Shown here: piece after piece, positions 36,912 through 48,479 of the stretch | How positions within the stretch are numbered: the first letter of the stretch is position 1 | Layout: each line of letters starts with the position of its first letter | Assembly (NCBI GenBank): GCA_947561395.2 | Contig: OX387192.1 | Coordinates: 7,042,221-7,106,220 of the forward strand | Direction: 5' to 3' | DNA length: 64,000 nucleotides | DNA from: Buxus sempervirens | Lineage: Eukaryota > Streptophyta > Magnoliopsida > Buxales > Buxaceae | Translations under genes and position numbers: made by a program | The notes under the pieces: generated by a model | The model's input: the letters and a program-made list of their open reading frames with translations, nothing else | Database searches by the model: none | Told to the model about the DNA's origin: nothing

Positions 36912-39900
36912 CAAACTAGTTGGCAAATCTAAGGCTGCTAGCTTGAGTGGGTATGTAATCTTGGGGTTCTTTTGTCAAGATCTTGGAAGCTCTTGGTTAT
37001 TGGTTAGCCATTCAATAGTTTAGATGTATCCTTATAGATACTAGAGGAATTCTGAGTTTTAGCCTTTTTGGTTAGCAATACATGCATAATAGATTTGATC
37101 TTTCATCTATTTTTATTTAGGTTTTTGGGGGAAGAAGATTTAAAAATTCTATCCCAAAACCATTGCACCCACAATAGGAGAAAGGGATGACAAACCCTAC
37201 TGAAAGGAGCATCACTTATAAGATTTGTAACTCTCTTTTTCAAGTGTTAGCTAGTTAATTGATTTACAAGAAAATCAATGACAAAAAGAGTTAGACTCTA
37301 ATATTTGTCTTTGCTCATGTTCTTCAATTTCTTTAGAGCTCATAAGCAAAGGTCGGGAAGAGCAGAAACCGCAACATCTTAGAAAAAGCCACTCCAACCT
37401 GCATTTAATACAAAAGAATTAAACTCAATCGTTATTCAGATAATATTTTAAATCCATATCCATATCTATATTACTAATTAAAGTAATGAACTACCTCTAA
37501 GTGTTTTTTATTTTCATATACCAAAAATACCCTTTCTAAATTTTAATTTCAAAAATCCTTACCCTACTAGGGCTTTAGGTTATAGGTACAAATATTAAAG
37601 ATAGTAGGAAAATAATACAAATGCTATTTTTTTTAACACATATATAACATACCCATAAAATTCATCATTTCTTATCATTCCCATATTAGAAAATTAATCT
37701 ATGTTTATTTCTAATCCTAAAGATATAAATAAGGCTTTAACCAATATCAATAAATAGAAATAGCTTAAAAGTAGTAAGAACCATTAGAAATACCTTCTAA
37801 AATGAAAATTAAAAATCTGTATAAGCTATAAATGAAATTCCTTTATTTGAAATTCTCTAAATTATACCAAATTAAAAGAATTTCATTAAAAACAACCGCA
37901 TGAAAGTAATTAATTATAATATTTTTAACATGATAATTAAAATAATATGAAACATCGACATTTCTAAACATGAGCTATAAATACATGAAAATTTATATAT
38001 AAGTTTTTATAAATAATTTTAGTTTTGGGAATACAAGAAAATTTATATATAGGTTTTTATAAATAATTTTGATTTCGAGAATCCATGATAATATAAAACT
38101 ATTTTGATTTTTGAAAGCTATTGCAAAAAATAAAATATTTTTCATTGTAAAGGCCTTGCAATTCTCAAAATTCCTTTTCTTATTAGAGTCTTAGGTCAAA
38201 AGAAACAAGGGCTTTCTACTTCAGCGAAATAACTATTTTTAAGTTTTAATACTAAAAAAATAACAAATTTCTAAAATTCATTACTTTTAGTGGGGGCAAA
38301 TATTGAATCATTTATAGATATTTAAAATGCTATGCACATTAAAGTGGGTCTTAAATAATATCCATAAATAAAAAACATTTAAAATTTATCGCTTTTATTG
38401 GGTCTACAATAATACATTTATACAAGGTATTTCCTAAATGATAAGCACATAAAAGATTTCTTTACTAATATTTACATATGAAAGGATCTTAATACAATAG
38501 AAAGCATCCAAAGTACTAGAAATATATTTTAAAGAAACAATTAGAAATTTTATGAAGAACTAGATAATAATTTTATAAAATAATTTAATTTTGAAATTAT
38601 TTTGTACCATAAAGTTCTTTTAATCTATAACTATTATAAAGCCAACCGTATAATTTCTAGCTGACATTTGATACCTGAATTGTCTCCATGCATTTTATTA
38701 TATTTACTTTTATCTCCCCTTCACTAATTTACACTTATAACCGTCTATTACATTTGACACCCAAATTGCTTCACACATTTTATTATATTCACTTTCATCT
38801 CCCCTTAACTAACTTATATAACTACCTCATATTATCCAAAATGCCCTTTACTTTTAATTCTATTTACTTTTATATCCATAGACATATAACTACTTCTATT
38901 TCCCAAAATATCCTTCAATTTTGTTTTTTCTTTTATCTTCCGGTCAATTGCAACCACTTGTTTAATTATTTTGCTACGTGCATGGTATGTTCATTTCCCC
39001 TAGTATCCTAAAACACAATTAAATAGTTTTAACTAACTATTTAAATTAATAGGACATAACTATACTTCTAATAAAAAAAGCCATAAATTACTTAAGTATT
39101 TTTTTTTTGAGTATTTATAGATAATTATTTTGTGACTCCATAATAATATAAAACTTTTTTTTATTTTTAGAGAGATATCAAGACAAAATATTTCTTGATG
39201 TATATACTAAATTCAATAATTAAAAATATATGATAGAAGATAAAGAAAAAGTTACATCTTGTAAAAACAATTCTCTACTTGTAGGAAATAAAAGCTCAAA
39301 CCAATTTAATTATTTTTTCTAATTTAAGTTGCAGAGGCATTAGTACTTAAATATTTTGAAGTATTCTAAAAGAAGAATTATATAAATCCATTAAAACTTA
39401 CTTAATAATTCTAAATTTAAGAATTTGTGATCACAAAAAAATTATAATTTTTCAAAAATATTCAAAAACTAAATATCTCTTAAATATGTCAACGAAAATT
39501 ATAAAGATGTAATCATTTGATTTAATAATTAAAAGTTCGATGATAATAATAGAGGAAAAGCTATAGAAGTCAATCTAACTTGCTAAGTGTCTTTTACAAT
39601 TGCAAGTTTAAAGAAAAACACATAGATGTGAAACTCATCAATGCGTTATCAATTAGGGGGATTATTGTCAAACTAATTGAGAAGATGGGACTTGGTTCTC
39701 AAAATGGATTAGGTTCATTGCTATACTTATTATCTATATTAAATAAACCTTTTCAATTTGTAATTTCCTCTCTTAACGGTGATAATCGCTCGGTTTGTGG
39801 GATTCCTTCTAATTTTACTTAAAAATGTCAATACAATCAATTTTCCCCTCATATTTCACGTGATAAAAACCTTATACTAATAAAATTGGTCCCAAACGGG

Positions 39901-40047
39901 ATACAAACCAGCCCCAACACATGCCGGCCGGGTAACCACTTATCATCAAAGGCCGCCCTGCGCCCGCCCCCCCCCCCCCCCGCCCCCCCCCCCTCTTTTC
40001 TTTCAATGAAGAAAAACCAAATCTGAAAGAAGAGAAGATGAACTTAC
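36912..40047. other. AT-rich intergenic DNA, no gene seen
   Basis: 36912-37400 continues the DNA interrupted at 28962. 37400-39950 is highly AT-rich without recognisable coding sequence. Two local duplications occur: about 55 bp at 37983-38092 (ATTTATATATAAGTTTTTAT) and about 83 bp at 38668-38920, with a degenerate third copy (TTATTATATTTACTTTTATC). A C-rich homopolymer lies at 39964-39993. Confidence 0.6.
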
Positions 40048-40316
40048 AGGTCTTTCAGACATGTGCTTTGTTGATCCATTTTACCAGGATTTCGATCAAG
40101 CGAAAACACCGATTGCTCTCTTGGTCGTCCCACTAATTCGTCCTGTAATAATGGAGTGTTCTCTTGCGATGTGCAGCTCGAGGGAGGCGAGAAAGGCGGC
40201 GATTGAGATGGAGAGGATGAGAAGATGTACTTCTGATGGCCAGGTCCAACACTGATGGGAAGAGGAGATGAAGGACTTTGTGGAGAAGAAGAAGGGGAAG
40301 TATAATCAATCTTCAT
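40048..40316 (-). CDS. Possible first exon of an unidentified gene
   Basis: An ATG at 40316 opens a frame of about 89 residues rich in Ser and Pro (MKIDYTSPSSSPQSPSSPLP; later YIFSSSPSQSPPFSPPSSCT, ENTPLLQDELVGRP). It runs into a consensus splice donor, CCT/GTAAGT, at 40047. The GC content and codon content stand out from the surrounding AT-rich DNA, and a plausible 5' leader lies at 40317-40560. I do not recognise the family; it looks like a disordered N-terminus. No downstream exon is visible in the next 3 kb on the minus strand, and a C homopolymer sits just beyond the donor. It may therefore be an orphan exon left after a rearrangement, or a gene with a long intron. Confidence 0.4.
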
Positions 40317-41274
40317 TAGTACACAAAACAGATATTAATCATCCGGAAAAAACAGATATCACAAGTATCATTCATGAGATAGAAAATCTCTGCAACTTTT
40401 CTCAAAGTTTGAATGAGAGATTTTGATCAGTAGCTTGAAGAGCTCCCTTTGAAATTTTCCGGGAGTTTGCTTGTTTTTTAGGTGGTACCTAACGGCCATT
40501 TCCTAACGGTCAACTGATCGACTCTGAACCAATGGAGTCAGGTCTGGTGTGGGGTCTACAGTGCTGGGTACTACACCTCTTATTGGAAGGTCCATGTTAT
40601 CGCACTACATATCTCTTCATCATTCAATAAAAATTGCTTGAACAAAGGCAAAGGACTGTTGTATTTTACATTAATACAGAGTTGAACCACATTGCTAATT
40701 CAATGCTTTGGTGGAACACATTTATTTATCTAAATATATTGAGTAATAAAAATATATTCATTTTATTTTGCAGCATTGTAACATTTAATTTGCCAACCTA
40801 AAATCCATGTATAAAACAAATAAAATATGAACTATATCAACCCCAAATATTGAGTGGATTGAGTTTGGTTGGGGTATTAGATTAAAGGTTTTGATGCAAT
40901 GGAAAATTTCTTATCATGTTCTTCCAAATTTGTTTTTTTTTTTTTTTTGTTTTTAAATTTTGTATTTTAGGTTGTCTTTGCAATAAAATTATGATTGTGA
41001 ATGTGCCTAGCATATAGAGATTGCTTTTCATAATATTAACATTTTCCTGATTCTTTTAGCTATTGTTTTTAATTATTGAATCAAAATCTAATTTTATTTT
41101 TGCAAATTAGCGATTTTTATATTTAAAAGAAATTCTGTTTTTTGAACTATTTTCAAAATTCATAAAAATTTTAATTTACCGAAGTTTTAGTATTAGAATA
41201 ATTTATCTAAATTTATGTGAAATTTTTTTTTTTTGGGATTTATGCATATTATCTCAGAAATTTTTTGTTTTTTT

Positions 41275-41620
41275 ACATCACTAAATTAAAATTAATTATA
41301 TTGATCCATAGAATATTATAAGAGTTTAAGCCATTTCTAAATTTTCTAGAATTTATTTTATTTATATTTACTAAAAATGTGATTATGTCTTACTTGTAGA
41401 GATTTTTTTTTGGTAAGCTACATGTAGAGATTGCATTCATTGATTAACTCTTTCCTATTTTATTATGCAATTGATTTTTAGTTATTATACAAATAAGTTA
41501 AATTTTTTTTTTGGTTTTTGAATTACATTTTAAAAAATCAGCATAAAAGTTTATATTTTATGGAGTCTTATAATTTGAATTATTGATCTAAAATTCTAAA
41601 TTCATATAAAAATGTTAAAT
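41275..41620 (+). repeat. Direct duplication, copy 1 (empty site)
   Basis: AT-rich DNA containing CCATAGAATATTA, AATGTGATTATGTCTTAC and GAATTACATTTTAAAA. It is duplicated from about 42345, where the same sequence is interrupted by the hAT element at 42468 and resumes at 44261-44490. This copy shows the site without the insertion. Confidence 0.8.
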
Positions 41621-41689
41621 TAATCTCCTAACTAATTATTTATATTTAATTTAATTTTTGAATTATCAACGTGCCATCTGCTAGTTAAC

Positions 41690-41946
41690 CTAACCCGAGA
41701 GGAACGACGAATTCTCATCGGCTGCCATCGTCTCTGTTCATTCTTCGACCAACCATAGAATATCATCCTCAGACTCGCACTCCATACATCGTCCATCCTG
41801 TTATTGGATTTATAATTCTGTAGGTTCCAAGTTCCAGCACGAATACTATTTGAGGAGGAGCACGACACAGTTCCCTACAAGCCGTCGTCTGCTTCCTCAA
41901 CTTCACGCCATTGAGTGAGCTAAATCCGAAATCTTTTCTCCACAAG
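41690..41946 (+). other. Leader-like exon with splice donor, unidentified
   Basis: GC-balanced, CT-biased sequence ending CCACAAG/GTAAGC at 41946-41947, resembling a 5' UTR exon. Downstream, 42075-42155 could be another exon (CTTATCAGAATGGCC). No protein family is recognised. The two flanking direct repeats suggest that this whole block was part of a duplicated unit. Confidence 0.3.
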
Positions 41947-42773
41947 GTAAGCTCTTTAATACCCATTTGGTAAATTTCTTCGACTTCTCTCCTTTTCCAT
42001 CAGTCTACCTCCTCTATTACATGATCTTTCAGGATTCCCTATCAAATTCCGAGAACTTTCAGGTCTTTTATTGAATGCATAGCAAGGAAGAAGGATTAGA
42101 AATTTCGATTCCTTATCAGAATGGCCTAAAAGAAGTCTGTGTCAATTCAGGTTTTTCTATCCTCGATTCGTTTATACATTATTTTTTTCTGTTTTGGTGG
42201 GCTCTCTCTGCGCAACTTTGTTTAATCTCTCCTGGATTGCTTTCTATTTCCACTGTTAGATCAGGATGCTATCACATTGCCTTTTCTGATTGTTGAAATC
42301 AAAGGAGTGAAAGGGAAAAACAAATCCTTTGATCTCATTAGTTTTCACTGTAAGGAGTAAAAATTAGAATTAATTACATTGAACCATAGAATATTAAAAG
42401 AGTTTTAGACATTTCTAAACTTTTTTGAATATTATTATTTACTTAGTTATACTAACAAATGTGAGTGTAGGGTTGATAACTAGGCCGTGCCGTGTCAGGG
42501 CCCCCAGCACGCGGCCCGGCAAGCCGTGGCCCTCTCAGCACGCGGGCCGTGCGGGCCGCCTGCGTGCCAGCCCGTTAGTGCCTGCCCAACAACAAGCATG
42601 CGTGCCTACCGTTGGGCATTACGAATCAGCCCACCCAACATGCCAAGGGCTAGCCAAACCCCTTTTCCCCCTCCAAAAATTGGTTTTAACCCTCTTTTTG
42701 ACACTTTTACCCCCCTCACCCAAAGCCATATTAGGGGGGTATGGTTGTAAATGACCTTTTCCACCCCTCCAAC

Positions 42774-43601
42774 TAGAGGTGTAAGTAAGGCGGGTTGGGT
42801 CGGGTTATGAGAGTTCGGGTTCAACCCAATCTAGGATTTACTAGCCCAAACTCGTCGTTGATCCGCCCTAACCCAAACTCACTAAACCCAAACCCAACCC
42901 AAACATTATTGTTTGAGTTCGGGCTGGGTTCAGGTTGGCCCAAACAAAATGTAAGATTTTGAATTTTTTTTACAATTTTTGTTATAATTACAAAATATTG
43001 TAATATCATTCATTAATTCGTCTATTAATATGCTTTTATGTCTGTTTGTTATAAATGCAAATATTACAAATTCCTTTTGATTTGTCCCTCGAATTTGGGA
43101 AAAACACACTTAATTAATTTATTTCTGTAAAAATTTTAAAATATAATACTAGCTCACTATATTTGTGGTTTTGCACAATCTTTCTTGTAGAGTATGTGTT
43201 CCCAAATATCACATTCATTGTAACATATATGTATATGTATGTAAGTATAAAATTATTTATTTGACAAAAAATTCATAAACTTATTATCACATGTTAATAA
43301 TTTATGTTTAATAGTTGACTGCATAAATACAATAGCAATATAAAAGGAAAAGAAAACAATGATACATATATATGTATATATATATATAAATAAATATTCA
43401 CTTATATATATATGGTGGAGTTTTTACATATATCTATATGAGATCATGTATATAAAGTCAACATTAATTTCGGGTTTTTCGGGCTTTCCGGGTTGTATAG
43501 TTTGAACCCTAGCCCAAACCCAAACTCAATGCTCACTTCGGGCTCTTATTCGGGTTGGGTTGGGCGGGCTTTGGGCGGTCCGGGTTAGATTTACAACTCT
43601 A
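42774..43601. mobile_element. Short hAT element nested in the first
   Basis: The ends are TAGAGGTGTAAGTAAGGCGGG and TAGAGTTGTAAATCTAACCC (reverse complement of the right end). The 8-bp TSD is CCTCCAAC (42766-42773) and CTTCCAAC (43602-43609). Subterminal repeats of CCCAACCC/GGGTTGGG and AAACCCAAACCC flank an AT-rich core (42960-43440). It has no coding capacity. Confidence 0.87.
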
Positions 43602-43735
43602 CTTCCAACTACCAAATAACAGTCATATTGGAGGGTAGAAGTGGTAGAAAGCCACTTTTGGCTTTCTATAAATAGGCCTACCCCTTTCCACTCTAAACCA
43701 CACCTCTTCTATAATCTCTTACTCTTTTCTTCTTA

Positions 43736-43795
43736 CTTTAAGAGTCTTGTTTAAAGTTTTGGCCAATGACCGATAGACTCGGCAGAGTGCTCACT

Positions 43796-43826
<31 letters not shown>

Positions 43827-43882
43827 TGGTCCCTACACTCTAGGCTGACCATTGGCCAAACTTTTAACAAGATTCTAAGAAA
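43736..43882. repeat. Inverted repeat with G29 tract in the loop
   Basis: The left arm contains GTCTTGTTTAAAGTTTTGGC then CAATGACC. The right arm, reverse-complemented, reads CTTGTTAAAAGTTTGGCCAA then TGGTCAG. Arms are about 35 bp. Between them lie GACTCGGCAGAGTGCTCAC, 29 consecutive G (43798-43826) and TGGTCCCTACACTCTAGG. Confidence 0.85.
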
Positions 43883-44737
43883 ATTATAAATCAGGTTATT
43901 ATTTTTGTATTTGTAAAGTTGTACTTGTAATAATAAATTTATTTATATTTTTTTGAGCAAAATCTATCCCAGTATGTATAAAATAATTTTGTGTATAATA
44001 AACATATTTTTCAGAAATTTTTTGCGATTTTTTACTATTTTTTCTAATTTTCCTTGGTTTTAAAAAAAAAAATCAATCTTTTTATACCTAGGTTGAGCGA
44101 TGGCCCGCTGCATGGGGTATGCCCTGCCGTGCCTGGGTATTTGCCAAACTAGCCGGGTGTGCCATGGCCTGCCAAGCACGTGGCCCGCCGAGCACACGGC
44201 ACACCTAGCCCGCCCTAAACGGGTCTGGGCCATGCCAGGCCGGCCCGTTTAACATCCCTATGTGATTGTGTCTTACATGTAGAGATTGCATTTCATTGGA
44301 TTAACTCTTTCTTATTTCTCTGGCAATTGATTTTTAATTAGTTATATACCAATAGATTAATTATTTTTCTTCTTCTTTTTTTTTTTTTTTTGCTTTGTTG
44401 AATTACATTTTAAAATCATAAAAGTTTTATATTTCTTGGAGTCTTAAAATTTGAATTATTGATCTAAATCCATATGAAAATGTTATGTAAGAATTTTTTT
44501 GTGTTTTTTTTAGTCTTTTAAGTCGTTAGTTTTTTTAAAGTATTTTTTATCATTATTTTAGAAGGTGTTTTTGGTGTTCCATGCTGCTTTTTAGTCTTTC
44601 CTTTTTGAGTATGAATATTGGTTCGAACTCATTTTATGTACTTAAGATTAGAAGTAAACACACACTTTCACGCGCCCCGAACTCCAGCCTACCACAACAC
44701 ATGTGGAGTACAAGAATGTGACTTCGTTTGTAAGCAG

Positions 44738-44946
44738 CCCGCATCCTCTCCTCCGAATCGTCGTTCGAATTCTCATTCAAACGACGACTGCGCGACACGC
44801 GTCCCCCTCTTCCTCTCACCTCAACGAACGGCGACGGCCGTTCAAATGCCATTTGTTAGAATGGTCCGTTAGTTTTCGGGCCGTCTCAACCGGTTAATAA
44901 GAACCATGCGATGGTTCGCCCGGTCGCATTCCTCTACCTATTCGAA
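44738..44946 (+). repeat. MULE left terminal inverted repeat
   Basis: Aligns with the reverse complement of 63775-64000, with substitutions and several short indels. It is CpG-rich compared with the AT-rich DNA beside it. Beyond it, 44960-45200 carries CAACGTTTGCA and CTCTCCAACGAACGA short repeats with a leader-like look. Confidence 0.85.
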
Positions 44947-47900
44947 CGAACTCGACCAATCCCAAAATGTCTGTTCCGACGAGCGCGAGAGTCAGAGGAT
45001 TTTCAAAAAATCCTTCAACGTTTGCAAAACCACCTTCCTCTTCAACGTTTGCAACATTCTTGGTTTATCTCCTTCCTCTCAAACGAACAAAGGGCACAAA
45101 ACTTCTTGATTTACCTCCTTTCTCTCCAACGAACGAGAAACAACGTTTGCATCTTTCTTGGTTTACCTCCTTCCTCTCCAACGAACGAAAGGCACAAAAG
45201 TGAGAGGTTTTCGGAGAAATACGAATTAACTGGTACGTTTGCAATCGATTTTTTATTTTCAAATCATTTTTTCCCCTAAATAGATGTTGCTGATGATATG
45301 CTGGTGAAATCAGAAATGTAACTCCTTGCATGCAATTCCATTTGATACAAAAGGAAAAAAGACAAGCATGCAATTCTCATTGCTTGTGATCAGATTCCTA
45401 CTCCAACTAAAATTTCAATATAAATAAAATATAACATGAACAACAAACTTCAACGCCATCAGAAGTTATATCACCATCCATATTTATTGCCGTGATTGTC
45501 ACCCAGATTAGCATGTGATCATCTTTGGTAAGTCAATATTTTAAAAATGCCCAACCTCAAGTGAAAAATCAACATATTTGAATTTGTGGTTGCCATACAA
45601 GCTTATGGTACATGTGGCAAAAGGATGACATGTATGCCGAGCTGTAATCAAATAAGACAGAGACTGATCTAGTATAGACCCGACCTGTAATAATGCAATC
45701 ATTCCCCTAGTGTTGCTTGTTTAAAAAAAGGGAAGTGGGTGTGTAAGACATGGAAATTAGGCAGTGGTGAAAGATTAAGAAAATGAGATATATAGAAAAA
45801 AATGATGCCACCATCGATTCTTTCGATTTTGTCGAAGAATAAAATCTTTGGGTGAGATTCATTCTGATAATATCCTCACTAATACTGGATTATATCATTT
45901 TTTTAGTCTCAAGTCTCTTATTTTATGCCTAATAAGTTCCTTCAGATAATTAAGTTCTTATTCTCTTCATCTTAGATTCTATTTTACTCAATGATCCTCC
46001 CTAAGATCTAGGTCTCCATAACATATGGATTACTTCAAATCCTCTAGAAGAACATAGAAGTATTGTATTTGAATTGATTAAAAATCCTAAAACAGTCCAG
46101 GAAAAAAATAAATGAAAATAGAGAAACTGGCGGAATAGAGTTAGGAAACCACCTTGTCAAGATTCCTATGCCAAGATATTTTCAAATTAAAAAGTGTATA
46201 AATTTTGCTCTAATAAAGCATTGTAAAAATCCAAAATTCTAATCATGAAAGTCCAATATCTTGCATTCCTATAATTTTTCCAAGTTTCACACATTAACGG
46301 TCAATATTTGTGGTAGATAGACTTTGAGACCCCAATCAAAGAGGATATCTTTTTGTCCCAACTGAGACCTTTCTCTTTCGCTTTCTTATGGTTTTCTTTT
46401 TTTTTTTTTCTTTTTTTGTTGAAACATATTATAATTATTGAAAAGCTATCTGTCCCATAAGAGACCTCTTTTTCGAGGGGAGTGGCATATTGGTGGTCCT
46501 TAAGGTATGGAGGCCATATTATGGGATTTGATGATAATAGAGGATTCAATTTTGGCACATTGACCTAAGGGTTGAAAGAGTCAAATGGGTCAATGGGCTA
46601 GTGGGTTAGCTTGTGAACTAAAGACGATGACACCTAATTGAATAGATACCTATTAATTGCTAAGGAACAATAAATTTATTAATTAGATGATGAGAAATTC
46701 TATCGTCTGGGAAAATACCTATTTAAAAAGCCTTGTTAGGCTCAAAACAAATCAAAACACATACTGGAAATCATGTCAAAGCACACTTTAGAGACATTCT
46801 TCTCAGTGAAATAGTTTATTCTCTACGGCTATTGTCAAAGTGATGAGATGGCATTTTGAGCCTTGTGCTGCATAGTACAGAATGCAAAGCCTGGTTCCTT
46901 TGGATCATCTTTACATAAGGAATTCAAAGATGTCTGTCTAATTTGTTGACTGTAAAATAAACTGAAATAACATTATACAGTCACTTTTAATTAGTCATGC
47001 CAAGTTGAGATATTCAATCTAAATTCAAAGTAGTTCCTTTCCCTCATTAAAGCACAGAGACTATATAATGCTAATATAAAAACAAGAAAAATGATACGTT
47101 AACGAGTGAAGACGAAGAAATTTCATACACATAATGATCCCTTGTGCTCCTCTGTAGTATGAGCTTGTTAGTGTTCTGAATCTTTCTTGTCCAGCTGCAA
47201 GATAAGAAGTTAAAACCTTTATTAAGCCATATTTTTCCATTACTAAATATATTAACCTCGTTGTTTAAAAAAAATCAACCTACAACATGAAGAAAGTAAG
47301 ATTAGAGACATAACATAACTGACAAACTGTGCCTTTGATACCTAATTATCCACCTACAAAAGTACCTTCATGATCATGTTCATTCATTATTAATCATCAG
47401 CTATCTACCAATGCCCTTGGTAATATTGAACGAATGTTTTCAAGCATTTGCTAGTAAAACACTTGAGAATAGTAGGGCACAGAGGATGATATAATCAACT
47501 ATACTATTGCCTTTCCTTTATTAAGAAAATAACCCATTTGTTGTTAATTGTTGGAGAAGGATAAATATAAACCCATTATTAAACCAAATTCATATACTAC
47601 AATGGGTAGCATGCTGCCCATATCAGTGTCATCTAAGTCTAAACTAGATTAGGTTCTTGATTTGTTAATCTGCATCTTAGTGCTAGAACCTGGAAATATC
47701 TAGGAAAATTCACACTTCCTTCTGAACATATTACATATTTATGCTTAAAGGATTTAGTATTATGCTTATTTAATATGATAGCTCTTACCTTTCAAAGAAA
47801 CATCTACATCATTTTGTTGCTTGCATCCAAAACTACAAAATCTAGCATGATATAATTTCTACAGTGAATTTTTGTTAAGTTCTTCAATTGTTTTTCTTTT

Positions 47901-48479
47901 TCTTATTTTTTTTCTTTTTTTGCATTAAAATATTTTGAATTCTAACATCTTTAGTTTTCAATTATCATACACTCGATGTTGATATGCATAAATTCAATAA
48001 TCATATGCTGGATTTGTAATTTCCAACAGAGGAGATGAATAAATCTCACCCAACATCTTTAGTAGTTGGATGTTGCTCAATTGGCTACAATGACCAATTC
48101 TATTGTCTACCTTGTTAATTACTACTAAGATTTTTATAGTTGAAATGGAAGGAAAAAGAGATTCAAATCGTTTGTATTAAAATGATTTCGTTGGTTTCAA
48201 TTGAAAGAATAGATTATTTTTATTACATTTAATTAGTGGAGTTTTATATAACAAAATGGTCCACTAGTTTGGACTTTCTCCTTCCCAATTTGGTAAAGTG
48301 GATTGATTGATATAACCCATGTAAACCCTATCCTAAAGGGTTGTAAATACAAAGGCTTTTAATGAGAGTTTTGTCTTTATTTTAAAATTCCTCTGTTACG
48401 TGATGTTGTTGGCTTTAATGAGAGTTTTTTGCTTGAAGCTAGAAATTGGAATTGTGAAATTGCCTCTGTTAATGTGCAG
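44947..48479. other. MULE left arm, no gene recognised
   Basis: After the repeat-rich first 250 bp, the region is AT-rich with no recognisable family on either strand. It probably holds the promoter and 5' non-coding exons of the Ulp1-like gene. Low-complexity T runs lie at 46395-46420. Confidence 0.5.

Larger units (their letters stand above)
42468..44260. mobile_element. Non-autonomous hAT element
   Basis: The ends are TAGGGTTGATAACTAGGCC and, in reverse complement, TAGGGATGTTAAACGGGCC. The 8-bp TSD is TGTGAGTG (42460-42467) and TGTGATTG (44261-44268), 7 of 8 matching, as expected for hAT elements. Comparison with the empty copy at 41275-41620 confirms the insertion. Subterminal DNA is rich in GGCCCG and GCACGCGGCC. 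No transposase is encoded. It contains a second hAT element and a hairpin with a G tract. Confidence 0.88.
42345..44490 (+). repeat. Direct duplication, copy 2 (filled site)
   Basis: Second copy of the AT-rich segment at 41275-41620. It is split at AAATGTGA by the hAT element 42468-44260. After the element it continues with TTGTGTCTTACATGTAGAG and GAATTACATTTTAAAATCAT. Confidence 0.8.

Noticed and set aside
44618-45373. Several overlapping open frames at the left MULE end
   Set aside because: They overlap the terminal inverted repeat and its CG-rich flank, and none matches a family or the equivalent frames at the other end.
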